A DNA stretch of 64,000 nucleotides from Methylotenera sp. Lineage in GTDB: Bacteria; Pseudomonadota; Gammaproteobacteria; Burkholderiales; Methylophilaceae. Under the pieces are notes generated by a model, which searched no databases, was not told where the DNA came from, and was given only the letters and a program-made list of their open reading frames with translations. The DNA lies in assembly GCA_017880905.1 (NCBI GenBank), contig JADGRO010000023.1:1-64000 (forward strand). The letters run 5' to 3'. The translations under genes and the position numbers were made by a program. Below, piece by piece: positions 56,720 through 64,000 of the stretch. Within the stretch, counting starts at the first letter, position 1. Every line of letters starts with the position of its first letter.

Positions 56720-57814
56720 TTAATTATTTTGCGTTGGACGGCTAGTATTGATGCGGATTGCAACCAATTCATAGATTTTGCCATTTTTTTCAGTTTTGCG
56801 GATTTTTACCGGTATATATTGATAATCTATCGCCAACCAAACCTCGGTTCTTTCTTCATCGTCAATTCCGCTATGTATTATATGGATGGTTTTAAGCTCG
56901 CCTAACTTACTGTTAATGTTCTCTTCGCCTTCAAAACTGTAGTCGTAAATGGTTAGCTTTTTCCCAGTGGCAATTGGAATTTGCATTTTTTGCAAAGGCG
57001 CTACGTACATAAATTGATACATAAAACTCAGCAAATCCTGCGCGCCTTCAGGTAAATCTTCTGTTTTTGTGTCTTTAGCTGTCTGCAAAATAACTCTTTT
57101 AGCTTGCCAATCAAAATTGGCAGTACGTGTTTTATCTGCTTTGTTGCCAAAATGGTAAGAATAATTGACGGGCTGCAAACCAGTTTTAGTAAGAAAACCC
57201 TCACTTATTTGCAATAAATCTGGAAACAACAAAGCAGCTATACCAGTGCCCTGAGTAAGCCATTTGAGTTGATAGTGGCTGCCTTCGGTTAAATTATAGG
57301 TGATTTTAGCTGTACCTTCTGCGCTACCATCTATTTTTGTGGCCACATTAAAATCTGTTTCTACATACTGATACGCATTTTCGTTAATCACCAAACCCGC
57401 ATCCACTGGTTGTGGATCCGTTTGTGGCGGTTCAGGTTCGCTATTTTCTGCCAGCGGTGGAGGTTCAACTGGAGACGTTATTTCTGGTACTGTTGCTGGT
57501 ACTTCTACAGCAGTCATAGGCTTGTCGGTTTCGATTACTTCCTTCACCTTTTGTTTTGCAATAGGCTTAGGCGGTTTTACTGGGGCTGGTTTCGGAGCAA
57601 CAACTTCCTCAGGCTTGGGCGTTTCAACTTGCTTAACTACTGCCTTAGGCATTTGAATTCTAGCCTCTATTAGATGCATTTCATTTTTAAAGCTGGGTAG
57701 CGTCAAATAGAAACCATCAAATATGAGTAAATGTAATATCGCCGAAACACACAATGCAATCCCAAGCCGCTTATAGCCTGGGTCTTGCAGCATCTCAGCA
57801 AAATTATTCCACAT
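56720..57814 (-). CDS. DUF3108 protein with membrane anchor and proline-rich spacer
   Basis: 364 residues: an N-terminal helix (about 17-36), a TonB-like Pro/Lys/Val/Glu-rich stretch (about 50-135) that could span the periplasm, and a C-terminal DUF3108 domain (about 145-355). This domain resembles the whole product of the next gene upstream (both have TKTGL, GxQDLxSxxYQFM, TGKKL). It looks like a tandem duplication to which an anchor was added. The family function is unknown; it overlaps its neighbour by 11 bases. Confidence 0.82.
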   Translation of the reverse strand: MWNNFAEMLQDPGYKRLGIALCVSAILHLLIFDGFYLTLPSFKNEMHLIEARIQMPKAVVKQVETPKPEEVVAPKPAPVKPPKPIAKQKVKEVIETDKPMTAVEVPATVPEITSPVEPPPLAENSEPEPPQTDPQPVDAGLVINENAYQYVETDFNVATKIDGSAEGTAKITYNLTEGSHYQLKWLTQGTGIAALLFPDLLQISEGFLTKTGLQPVNYSYHFGNKADKTRTANFDWQAKRVILQTAKDTKTEDLPEGAQDLLSFMYQFMYVAPLQKMQIPIATGKKLTIYDYSFEGEENINSKLGELKTIHIIHSGIDDEERTEVWLAIDYQYIPVKIRKTEKNGKIYELVAIRINTSRPTQNN

Positions 57815-58529
57815 GAATATTAGTCAGCGTTTGCTCAAAATTATCGCCATCTTCATCCGTAAGTTTATAACGTACTGGCAAATAGTACTGATCTTCTGCT
57901 AGCCAAAGTTGTTTTTTATCGTCGTCTGCAGCTGCTTCATTTGAAATTTGCAATGTTTTATAACTGGTTTTTGCAATGTCTAATTTATAGTCACGCGCAA
58001 TCACCTTATATTGGTAATGATTTAATTTCTTGCCCGTGGTGAGCGTAACTTTGACTTCATCTTTTATAGGTGGATTAAACATAAATTGATAAACATAGCT
58101 CGCCAAATCCTGAGTACCTAGTTCTAATTTTTCGGTTTTCATTTCATCTTTTACTTGCATATTGAGCGTGTTTTTCGCCCAATTAAAATCAGCAATCAAA
58201 GTTTTCTTTGCACTGGTTCCTTGATGTAACTCGAAGCGGCTTGGCTTCAAACCAGTTTTGGTCACCGCACCAGTACTAGTAAGCTTGCGCTCTCCCAACA
58301 AAGCGTACACGCCTAAACCCTTAGTAATAGAGATTACGTGATATTGTTTGCCATTTTGTGTGAAGCTTTCTTCCACCTTGGCGAATTGCTTGCCGTTACG
58401 GGAAACATCGTATTCCAATTGAATGCTTTTGGGTAAAGCTTGCGCAAAACTCGCGTTAAAAAAGCATAAAAAAATAATACATTGTGATAGTTTCAACATG
58501 CCTTGCTTTCTGAGATTCAATGAAGCCAT
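57804..58529 (-). CDS. DUF3108 secreted protein
   Basis: Up to 241 residues with a signal peptide ending near FAQA (about 30). The mature part is a DUF3108 domain: GLGVYALLGERKLTSTG, TKTGLKPSRFEL, DLASYVYQFMF, WLAEDQYYLPVRYKL. The start may be ATG 58529 or ATG 58499; neither has a convincing Shine-Dalgarno site and both leave the signal peptide. It is probably a periplasmic beta-barrel-like protein. Confidence 0.84.
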   Translation of the reverse strand: MASLNLRKQGMLKLSQCIIFLCFFNASFAQALPKSIQLEYDVSRNGKQFAKVEESFTQNGKQYHVISITKGLGVYALLGERKLTSTGAVTKTGLKPSRFELHQGTSAKKTLIADFNWAKNTLNMQVKDEMKTEKLELGTQDLASYVYQFMFNPPIKDEVKVTLTTGKKLNHYQYKVIARDYKLDIAKTSYKTLQISNEAAADDDKKQLWLAEDQYYLPVRYKLTDEDGDNFEQTLTNIHVE

Positions 58530-58572
58530 TTAACGTGTCACAAAAAAATACGTTGTCTAAAACGATTTAAGG

Positions 58573-59622
58573 TCAAACCACCACAGTTGGCGCTTCACCA
58601 ATTTTTTGTGCACGAATGTGGCCAATTTCATACACAGTCTCACTGGCAGCTCCTAACAATTGTTTAGCTTGCGAAACGTGCTCTCTAGCCACAATTACCA
58701 CCATGCCAATACCGCAGTTAAAGGTTTTATACATTTCGCTGTGGGCAATATTACCTTGCGCTTGCAGCCATTGAAACAGTGGGGGTAAATCCCAGCTTTT
58801 TACATTAATTTCTGCTGTTAACCCCGCCGGTAACACGCGCGGGATATTCTCGGTAATGCCGCCACCCGTTATATGCGCCATGCCTTTTACTGGCAAGGCT
58901 TTGATGAGTTTAAGTAACGATTTCACGTAAATTTTAGTCGGTGCCATCACCACATCTTTGAATTTTCTTCCATGAAAGTCTGATTCAAAATCAATGCCTG
59001 ATTTTTCAATCAATTTGCGAATGAGCGAATAGCCATTGGAATGCGCGCCGCTGCTGGCGAAACCCAGCACCACATCGCCCACTTTAATCGTGCTGCCATC
59101 AATGATATTAGCTTTATCCACGCAACCCACCGCAAAGCCCGCTAAATCATATTCACCCGCCGGGTACATGCCTGGCATCTCGGCAGTTTCACCGCCCACC
59201 AGCGCACAACCAGATTGTTCGCAGCCTTCAGCAATGCCTTTAATTACTTGTGCGGCCACGCCTACTTCCAGCTTGCCACAGGCAAAATAATCGAGAAAAA
59301 ATAATGGCTCAGCACCTTGTACCAATACGTCGTTGACACTCATGGCGACCAAATCGATGCCCACTGTGTCGTGCTTATTCAGTTCGAATGCCAGCTTTAA
59401 CTTGGTGCCCACACCGTCGGTACCCGAAACTAAAATCGGCTCTTTAAACTTTTTTGGCACCGCAAACAGTGAGCCAAATCCACCGATTCCTCCGAGCACC
59501 TCTGGCCGCATGGTGCGCTTTGCGAAAGGCTTGATTAGCTCAACCAATGCGTCTCCCGCTTCAATATCCACACCCGCGTCGCGATAACTAATGGGAGTTT
59601 TATCTGTTGAATTTTTTATCAA
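58573..59622 (-). CDS. purM: Phosphoribosylformylglycinamidine cyclo-ligase
   Basis: Makes aminoimidazole ribonucleotide in purine synthesis. The 349 residues contain [60 protein letters not shown] and [17 protein letters not shown]. It is divergent from the AI-2E-family gene, the usual betaproteobacterial order; purN is not next to it. Confidence 0.97.
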   Translation of the reverse strand: MIKNSTDKTPISYRDAGVDIEAGDALVELIKPFAKRTMRPEVLGGIGGFGSLFAVPKKFKEPILVSGTDGVGTKLKLAFELNKHDTVGIDLVAMSVNDVLVQGAEPLFFLDYFACGKLEVGVAAQVIKGIAEGCEQSGCALVGGETAEMPGMYPAGEYDLAGFAVGCVDKANIIDGSTIKVGDVVLGFASSGAHSNGYSLIRKLIEKSGIDFESDFHGRKFKDVVMAPTKIYVKSLLKLIKALPVKGMAHITGGGITENIPRVLPAGLTAEINVKSWDLPPLFQWLQAQGNIAHSEMYKTFNCGIGMVVIVAREHVSQAKQLLGAASETVYEIGHIRAQKIGEAPTVVV

Positions 59623-59710
59623 AACTGGGCTCGCTTCTAAATCTTGAGTTTATTTATAACGTTGAAGGTTTATTTAAGTATAATTTGCTAAGTTATTATT
59701 TTAACGCACT

Positions 59711-60817
59711 ATGCCTAATCAACCAAAAAACAACGCGCGAAATCACACGAGCCATAATTTTTTTGTAGCTAATCGCTGGTTAATTTTAGTAGCGGTGTTT
59801 GTATTTTTTATTTATCTGCTGCTACCTGTGCTCACGCCATTTTTAATTGCTGCGATTTTAGCTTATATCTGCGATCCGCTTGTTGATAAGCTTAGCAGTT
59901 ACGGCGTAAGCAATTTCAAACTTGGCCGCACGTTCGCTACTATGCTTGTGATGCTCACCATATTCGGTATGTTTTTTTTATTATTTTTAATATTGATTCC
60001 GTTATTACAAAAAGAATCTGCGCTCATTGCTGAGCGACTTCCTGCCTTTATCGGACGCCTGCGCGATTCGATTGAACCTTGGCTACACACCAAATTCGGT
60101 ATTCACTTCGATGTAGACAGCGCAAAAATTCAAGAAATTATCACCAAAAATTGGAAAACAGCAGGCAGTATGTTTGGTGATGTACTTAAAAGCGCGGGCA
60201 GCCACGGTATGGCTTTAATCGGGTTAGTCGCAAATATTCTTTTATTACCTGTCGTGTTATTTTATTTATTGCGCGACTGGGATGGCTTTGTGTCCAGCAT
60301 TAGCCAACTCATACCGCGCGATTGGTATGATGAAGCCACAAGCATTGCTCGTGAAATTAACCAGGTGTTAGCCGAATTTTTACGTGGGCAATTGACTGTC
60401 ATGCTTGCGATGAGCTTATTTTACGCACTTGGGCTTTGGCTTGCGGGGCTTGATATGGCGTTGCCAATTGGTCTAATCGCTGGCTTATTGGGTTTTGTAC
60501 CCTATTTAGGCATCACCACAGGCATAGTATTGGCACTGCTTGTAGCAGCACTGCAATTTACCAGTTTTGGCCAAATCATTCCCGTTTTGGTGGTATTTGG
60601 GCTCGGTCAATTACTTGAAGGCATGGTACTCACGCCAAAACTCGTCGGACATCGTATCGGATTGCATCCCGTTATCGTGATTTTTGCATTGCTTGCAGGC
60701 GGCCAGTTATTTGGTTTTGCGGGCGTATTGCTCGCCTTGCCCGCAAGCGCAGCAATTGCAGTGGGTTTGCGCCACACCAAAAATAGTTATTTGGGTAGCG
60801 ATGCCTATCTAAAATAG
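59711..60817 (+). CDS. AI-2E/PerM-family membrane protein
   Basis: 368 residues with about eight helices: LVAVFVFFIYLLLPVLTPFLIAAILAYICDPLVD at the N-terminus, FLRGQLTVMLAMSLFYALGLWLAGLD and GFVPYLGITTGIVLALLVAALQF in the core. The family includes Na+/H+ antiporters and exporters; the specific role is unknown. It is followed by hda after 6 bases. Confidence 0.9.
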   Translation: MPNQPKNNARNHTSHNFFVANRWLILVAVFVFFIYLLLPVLTPFLIAAILAYICDPLVDKLSSYGVSNFKLGRTFATMLVMLTIFGMFFLLFLILIPLLQKESALIAERLPAFIGRLRDSIEPWLHTKFGIHFDVDSAKIQEIITKNWKTAGSMFGDVLKSAGSHGMALIGLVANILLLPVVLFYLLRDWDGFVSSISQLIPRDWYDEATSIAREINQVLAEFLRGQLTVMLAMSLFYALGLWLAGLDMALPIGLIAGLLGFVPYLGITTGIVLALLVAALQFTSFGQIIPVLVVFGLGQLLEGMVLTPKLVGHRIGLHPVIVIFALLAGGQLFGFAGVLLALPASAAIAVGLRHTKNSYLGSDAYLK

Positions 60818-60823
60818 TGCGGC

Positions 60824-61429
60824 ATGAAGCAACTTCTACTAGATATCAAACCAGCCGCTGCACCATCGCTGCAAAACTTTGTGGCAGGCCGTAATGCCGA
60901 AGGACTGGCTAGTCTTTACGGTGCTGTCGGCGGCCACGGCCAGCCAAGTTTTATTTATTTATGGGGTGAAAAAGGTAGTGGGAAAAGTCATTTGTTATCG
61001 GCCTGTGAGGCAATAGGGGCACGGGTAGTGGATGACGTACATTTACTCAATAACGATGCACAAATCGAATTATTTAACACTTACAACCAAATAAAAGCTG
61101 AAGATGGCATATTGATTACCGCTGGTTTGCACACCCCTACTCAGATGGGTCTGCGCGACGACCTTGCCACGCGTCTTGCTTGGGGGTTAGTGTATCAGCT
61201 GCATCCGCTCAATGATGATGAAAAAGCGCAAGCCTTAAAACAACACGCCAAAGAGCGCGGCATGAATTTGCCTAATGAAGTCGTTGATTACTGTTTGCGC
61301 TATTTGCGTCGCGATTTACCCACTTTAATGGCAACTTTAGATGCGCTCGACGAGTGGTCACTCATTGAGAAAAAACCAGTGACTGTACCAATGTTACGCA
61401 AATTGCTGCAATTAAATTTAGCACTTTAA
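60824..61429 (+). CDS. hda: DnaA regulatory inactivator Hda
   Basis: Works with the clamp to stimulate ATP hydrolysis by DnaA and so limit initiation. The 201 residues include the N-terminal clamp-binding motif QLLLDI, Walker A GEKGSGKSH, a DDVHLL Walker B and the AAA+ lid. There is no DNA-binding domain, so it is not DnaA. It overlaps the next gene by one base (TAATG). Confidence 0.94.
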   Translation: MKQLLLDIKPAAAPSLQNFVAGRNAEGLASLYGAVGGHGQPSFIYLWGEKGSGKSHLLSACEAIGARVVDDVHLLNNDAQIELFNTYNQIKAEDGILITAGLHTPTQMGLRDDLATRLAWGLVYQLHPLNDDEKAQALKQHAKERGMNLPNEVVDYCLRYLRRDLPTLMATLDALDEWSLIEKKPVTVPMLRKLLQLNLAL

Positions 61430-63066
61430 TGATTAGAATCACTGAAATCAAACTGCCTTTGTCCACCGCAACGGATAAAGGCCACACGGATACCGAAATT
61501 ATCGCCGCTGTGATTAATAAACTGGCGATTAGCGCAGCTGATCTAGTTACATTTTCCATCTTCAAACGCGGCGTTGATGCACGTAAGCCAAATGCTGTTT
61601 TATTGGTGTATACGCTCGATTGCGAAGTTAAAAATGAAGCAAAAATTTTAGCCAAGTTCGCCAAAGACCCACATGTAAAACCCGCACCAGATATCAATTA
61701 TCGCTTTGTAGCGAAAAATGATGACTCAAATAAGCCTCGCCCAATTGTAGTCGGTTTTGGTCCGGCAGGTATTTTTGCTGCACTCATTCTGGCACAATCT
61801 GGCTTTAAGCCGCTGGTACTAGAGCGTGGCAAAGCGGTGCGTGAGCGCACCAAAGACACTTGGGATTTTTGGCGCAAAAGTAAACTCAACCCGGAATCCA
61901 ACGTGCAATTTGGTGAGGGTGGCGCCGGCACGTTCTCTGACGGCAAGCTCTATAGCCAGATTAAAGACCCCAAACATTACGGTCGCAAGGTGCTGCAGGA
62001 ATTTGTAAAAGCCGGCGCACAGGAAGAGATTATGTATGTAAGCCACCCACACATTGGCACCTTTAGATTGGTGGGCATGGTAGAAGAAATGCGTAAAACC
62101 ATTATCAGTTTGGGTGGCGAAATACGCTTTGAAAGTCGGGTTGAAGATATCGAAATTGAGAATAATACTGTGCAAGCTGTGGTACTGGCTAGCGGCGAGC
62201 GCATTGCGACGAATCACTTGGTTTTGGCTGTAGGCCATAGTGCGCGTGACACCTTTGAAATGATTCACAAAAAAGGCATTTATGTTGAGGCCAAGCCATT
62301 TTCCATTGGCTTTCGCGTTGAGCACCCGCAAAGCCTTATCGATAAAGCACGCTACGGAAAAAACTATAGTGAAGACTTGCTCACCAAGCTAGGCGCGGCG
62401 GATTACAGGCTGGTGCACCATGCCAGCAATGGCCGCAGCGTGTATAGCTTTTGCATGTGCCCGGGCGGCACAGTTGTCGCGGCTGCGTCGGAAAAAGGTT
62501 GCGTGGTCACCAATGGCATGAGCCAATACTCGCGCAACGAGCGCAACGCCAATGCTGGTGTCGTCGTGGGCATTACACCTGAAGTGGATTATCCAGCGCA
62601 CCCGCTTGCTGGCATGCAATTACAACGTGAATTGGAAGCAAAAGCCTATACGCTGGGAGGCAGTAACTACGAGGCTCCCGGGCAATTGATTGGGGATTTT
62701 CTAGCCAATGTTGCTTCAACTAAATTTGGTGAAGTGCTGCCTTCTTATACGCCGGGCGTACATTTAACAAACTTAAACACTGCTTTGCCCGAGTTCGCCA
62801 TTAGTGCGATTCACGAGGCGATTCCTGCTTTTGCGAAACAGATTAAGGGTTTTGATTTGCCCGATGGCATACTCACAGGCGTTGAAACGCGCACCTCAAG
62901 CCCTATCCGCATTAAACGAGATGACGAAACATTGCAAAGTATCAACACCAAAGGTTTGTATCCATGCGGCGAAGGCGCGGGTTACGCAGGGGGCATATTG
63001 TCGGCAGGCGTGGATGGGATTAAAGTGGCTGAAGCGGTGGCTTTAAGTTTAGCTAGCCATCACTAA
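61429..63066 (+). CDS. NAD(P)/FAD-dependent oxidoreductase (COG2509 type)
   Basis: 545 residues. The N-terminal 85 residues form a small domain, then the FAD Rossmann motif VVGFGPAGIFAALILAQSG, NVQFGEGGAGTFSDGKLYS, LAVGHSARDTFEM and a C-terminal GEGAGYAGGILSAGVDG. The family is uncharacterised; the substrate is not known. The 3' end overlaps convergent soxZ by 18 bases. Confidence 0.87.
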   Translation: MIRITEIKLPLSTATDKGHTDTEIIAAVINKLAISAADLVTFSIFKRGVDARKPNAVLLVYTLDCEVKNEAKILAKFAKDPHVKPAPDINYRFVAKNDDSNKPRPIVVGFGPAGIFAALILAQSGFKPLVLERGKAVRERTKDTWDFWRKSKLNPESNVQFGEGGAGTFSDGKLYSQIKDPKHYGRKVLQEFVKAGAQEEIMYVSHPHIGTFRLVGMVEEMRKTIISLGGEIRFESRVEDIEIENNTVQAVVLASGERIATNHLVLAVGHSARDTFEMIHKKGIYVEAKPFSIGFRVEHPQSLIDKARYGKNYSEDLLTKLGAADYRLVHHASNGRSVYSFCMCPGGTVVAAASEKGCVVTNGMSQYSRNERNANAGVVVGITPEVDYPAHPLAGMQLQRELEAKAYTLGGSNYEAPGQLIGDFLANVASTKFGEVLPSYTPGVHLTNLNTALPEFAISAIHEAIPAFAKQIKGFDLPDGILTGVETRTSSPIRIKRDDETLQSINTKGLYPCGEGAGYAGGILSAGVDGIKVAEAVALSLASHH

Positions 63067-63366
63067 AATATCGCCCGAGCCCGTTTTACCCAAATTATCC
63101 ACCCAGTTCACGGCAATTTTGTCATTCACTTTTGCGCCTTTGATGCGGAAAGTGAGATACGGATTTTTTGATATACCCGTGCCCCATTGCATCTCTAGCA
63201 CGGGTTTATCGTTTAATGTCGCGGTAACCAGCTGAATAAAGTGCACAGGAATGAGCTGGCCAAAATCATCTTTTTTGCGGCCAGTGTCCATCGGGTGGCT
63301 GATAATCACTTTCACCTCTGTGATATAACCAGTCAACTTGGCGCGCATTTTCATATTCGCTTCCAT
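63049..63366 (-). CDS. soxZ: Sulfur carrier complex subunit SoxZ
   Basis: Immunoglobulin-fold partner of SoxY. The 105 residues have MRAKLTGYITEVKVIISHPMDTGRKKDDFGQLIPVHFI and end WVDNLGKTGSGDILVMAS, standard for SoxZ. It follows soxY by 12 bases. No other sox gene is visible in the window. Confidence 0.94.
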   Translation of the reverse strand: MEANMKMRAKLTGYITEVKVIISHPMDTGRKKDDFGQLIPVHFIQLVTATLNDKPVLEMQWGTGISKNPYLTFRIKGAKVNDKIAVNWVDNLGKTGSGDILVMAS

Positions 63367-63378
63367 TAAGCGTGTCCT

Positions 63379-63819
63379 TTAACCACAGCCGTTTTCAAGC
63401 ACAACCACATTTTTTGAAGCCGTAAAATAGCTGTCACCTGCTTTTACAATAATTTTGATGTCAGATGTTTCGGCCATTTTGATACGCGTTACTAGATAAG
63501 GCAGCGCGCCATTACTAAATACGAAATTGCCAATCAGTACCGTTGGGTTATGCTCCACAAGCACGCTAATGCTCTCGGTATTGGGGATACGGCTAGTGAT
63601 TTCAATCTGCACAATGGCACCATTTTCAGCGCGATCCGGAGCGATAATTTCTATTTCTTTACTGGAAGTTTCGCTATCAACCGCCAAGCCTTTTTCAGCA
63701 TCAGCAAGTTTATTGGCTTCAAATGCGGCTTTATTCCACACAGCAGCTAGCGCGTTGATAGGCAGCATTATTGCCGCAATGGCACCTGTTAAGAGTTTTA
63801 AAAATTCTCTGCGTTGCAT
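63379..63819 (-). CDS. soxY: Sulfur carrier protein SoxY
   Basis: Periplasmic carrier of sulfur intermediates on a C-terminal cysteine. 146 residues from the ATG at 63819 (MQRREFLKLLTGAIAA). The Tat signal has RR and a hydrophobic stretch, ending near NALA. The C-terminus is NGCG, with Cys second from the end; the usual form is GGCGG, so it is slightly shortened but keeps the cysteine. Its start overlaps the upstream stop (TGATG). An in-frame TTG at 63822 is less likely. Confidence 0.93.
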   Translation of the reverse strand: MQRREFLKLLTGAIAAIMLPINALAAVWNKAAFEANKLADAEKGLAVDSETSSKEIEIIAPDRAENGAIVQIEITSRIPNTESISVLVEHNPTVLIGNFVFSNGALPYLVTRIKMAETSDIKIIVKAGDSYFTASKNVVVLENGCG

Positions 63820-64000
63820 CAACTTAATCTCTTGTCAGCAAGTTTTTCATTTTCTTGCAAGCGGTGCAACTCTTTTAAGCGCGCCTCTACAATCGAATGC
63901 TCATAAAAATTGCCATCTTTGGCTTTTGTCGCAAATTCCATCTGTTCTATGGCTTTTTGTAAATTATATTGCCGAAAATACGATTCGCCTTGCGCCTGAA
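63819..64000 (-). CDS. C-terminal end of a probable BepA-like M48 metalloprotease (cut by the window)
   Basis: About 60 residues remain, starting GESYFRQYNLQKAIEQMEFATKA and ending NEKLADKRLS. The pattern AIEQMEFATKAKDGNFYEHSIVEARLKEL matches the tetratricopeptide C-terminus I recall in BepA-type proteases of this group; the catalytic part is outside. The stop overlaps soxY, so they are probably one operon. The family call is tentative. Confidence 0.5.
   Translation of the reverse strand, partial: QAQGESYFRQYNLQKAIEQMEFATKAKDGNFYEHSIVEARLKELHRLQENEKLADKRLS

Noticed and set aside
57410-57673. Trp/Phe/Arg-rich plus-strand frame
   Set aside because: It is the antisense of the Pro/Glu-rich spacer of the DUF3108 gene.
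61819-62331. Minus-strand 170-residue frame
   Set aside because: Lies antisense within the FAD oxidoreductase gene, with no RBS or recognisable domain.

Overview
The window looks like a chromosomal stretch of a betaproteobacterial methylotroph of the Methylophilaceae (Methylotenera/Methylobacillus type). The basis is a 3-hexulose-6-phosphate synthase of the ribulose monophosphate (RuMP) pathway whose N-terminal 210 residues look canonical, an AT-leaning base composition, and gene neighbourhoods typical of betaproteobacteria: petABC-sspAB, murA-his-hinT-tat, mlaFEDCB-ABC-bolA, pepA-holC facing lptFG, pilSR, and purM facing perM-hda. No species can be named from the sequence alone.

Layout. 1-840: start of tuf and four tRNAs (Thr-TGT, Tyr, Gly-TCC, Thr-GGT), all minus strand. 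915-4664: sspB, sspA and the cytochrome bc1 genes petC, petB, petA. 4853-7364: Nif3-like protein, HtrA-type protease and a flavin-binding PNPOx-fold protein. 7361-18528: a long minus-strand run of tatCBA, hinT, nearly the whole histidine pathway, murA, a monothiol glutaredoxin and a BolA protein. An hps gene with its own promoter and terminator sits inside the his cluster. 18533-23447: an ABC-2 exporter and the Mla lipid-transport genes. 23592-26875: a lone prepilin behind a sigma-54 type promoter, an orphan membrane histidine kinase and cytochrome c4. 26990-35765: engB, trmB, a MidA-type methyltransferase, a folM-like reductase, ttcA, kdoO, topA and pbpG. 35976-43869: gcvH, a repetitive coiled-coil protein, holC, pepA, lptFG and a sigma factor-DUF3619-DUF3106-RDD operon. 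44011-53598: a zinc-ribbon membrane protein, pilSR, a cation exchanger, ampD and an RND pump. 53591-64000: a frameshifted acetyltransferase, a dicarboxylate carrier, rsmB, two DUF3108 proteins, purM, perM, hda, an FAD oxidoreductase, soxZY and the end of a probable BepA-like protease.

How it fits together. Most genes are housekeeping: respiration, envelope biogenesis, histidine synthesis, tRNA modification and replication control. The gene order is compact. No intergenic stretch exceeds 300 bases; the longest are 24258-24504, 35766-35975 and 4665-4852. Eight of nine convergent gene pairs abut or overlap. No insertion sequence, phage gene or CRISPR array was seen.

The most unusual items are: (1) the hexulose-phosphate synthase, which carries a C-terminal membrane helix and an Ala/Pro/Glu-rich tail and interrupts the his cluster as a self-contained cassette; (2) a sigma-54 promoter with upstream repeats before the lone prepilin, in the same window as PilSR; (3) a GNAT gene broken by a single-base frameshift; (4) a repeat-built coiled-coil protein after holC; (5) the uncharacterised sigma-DUF3619-DUF3106-RDD operon. 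None of these is demonstrated to be a new system; each is a lead.
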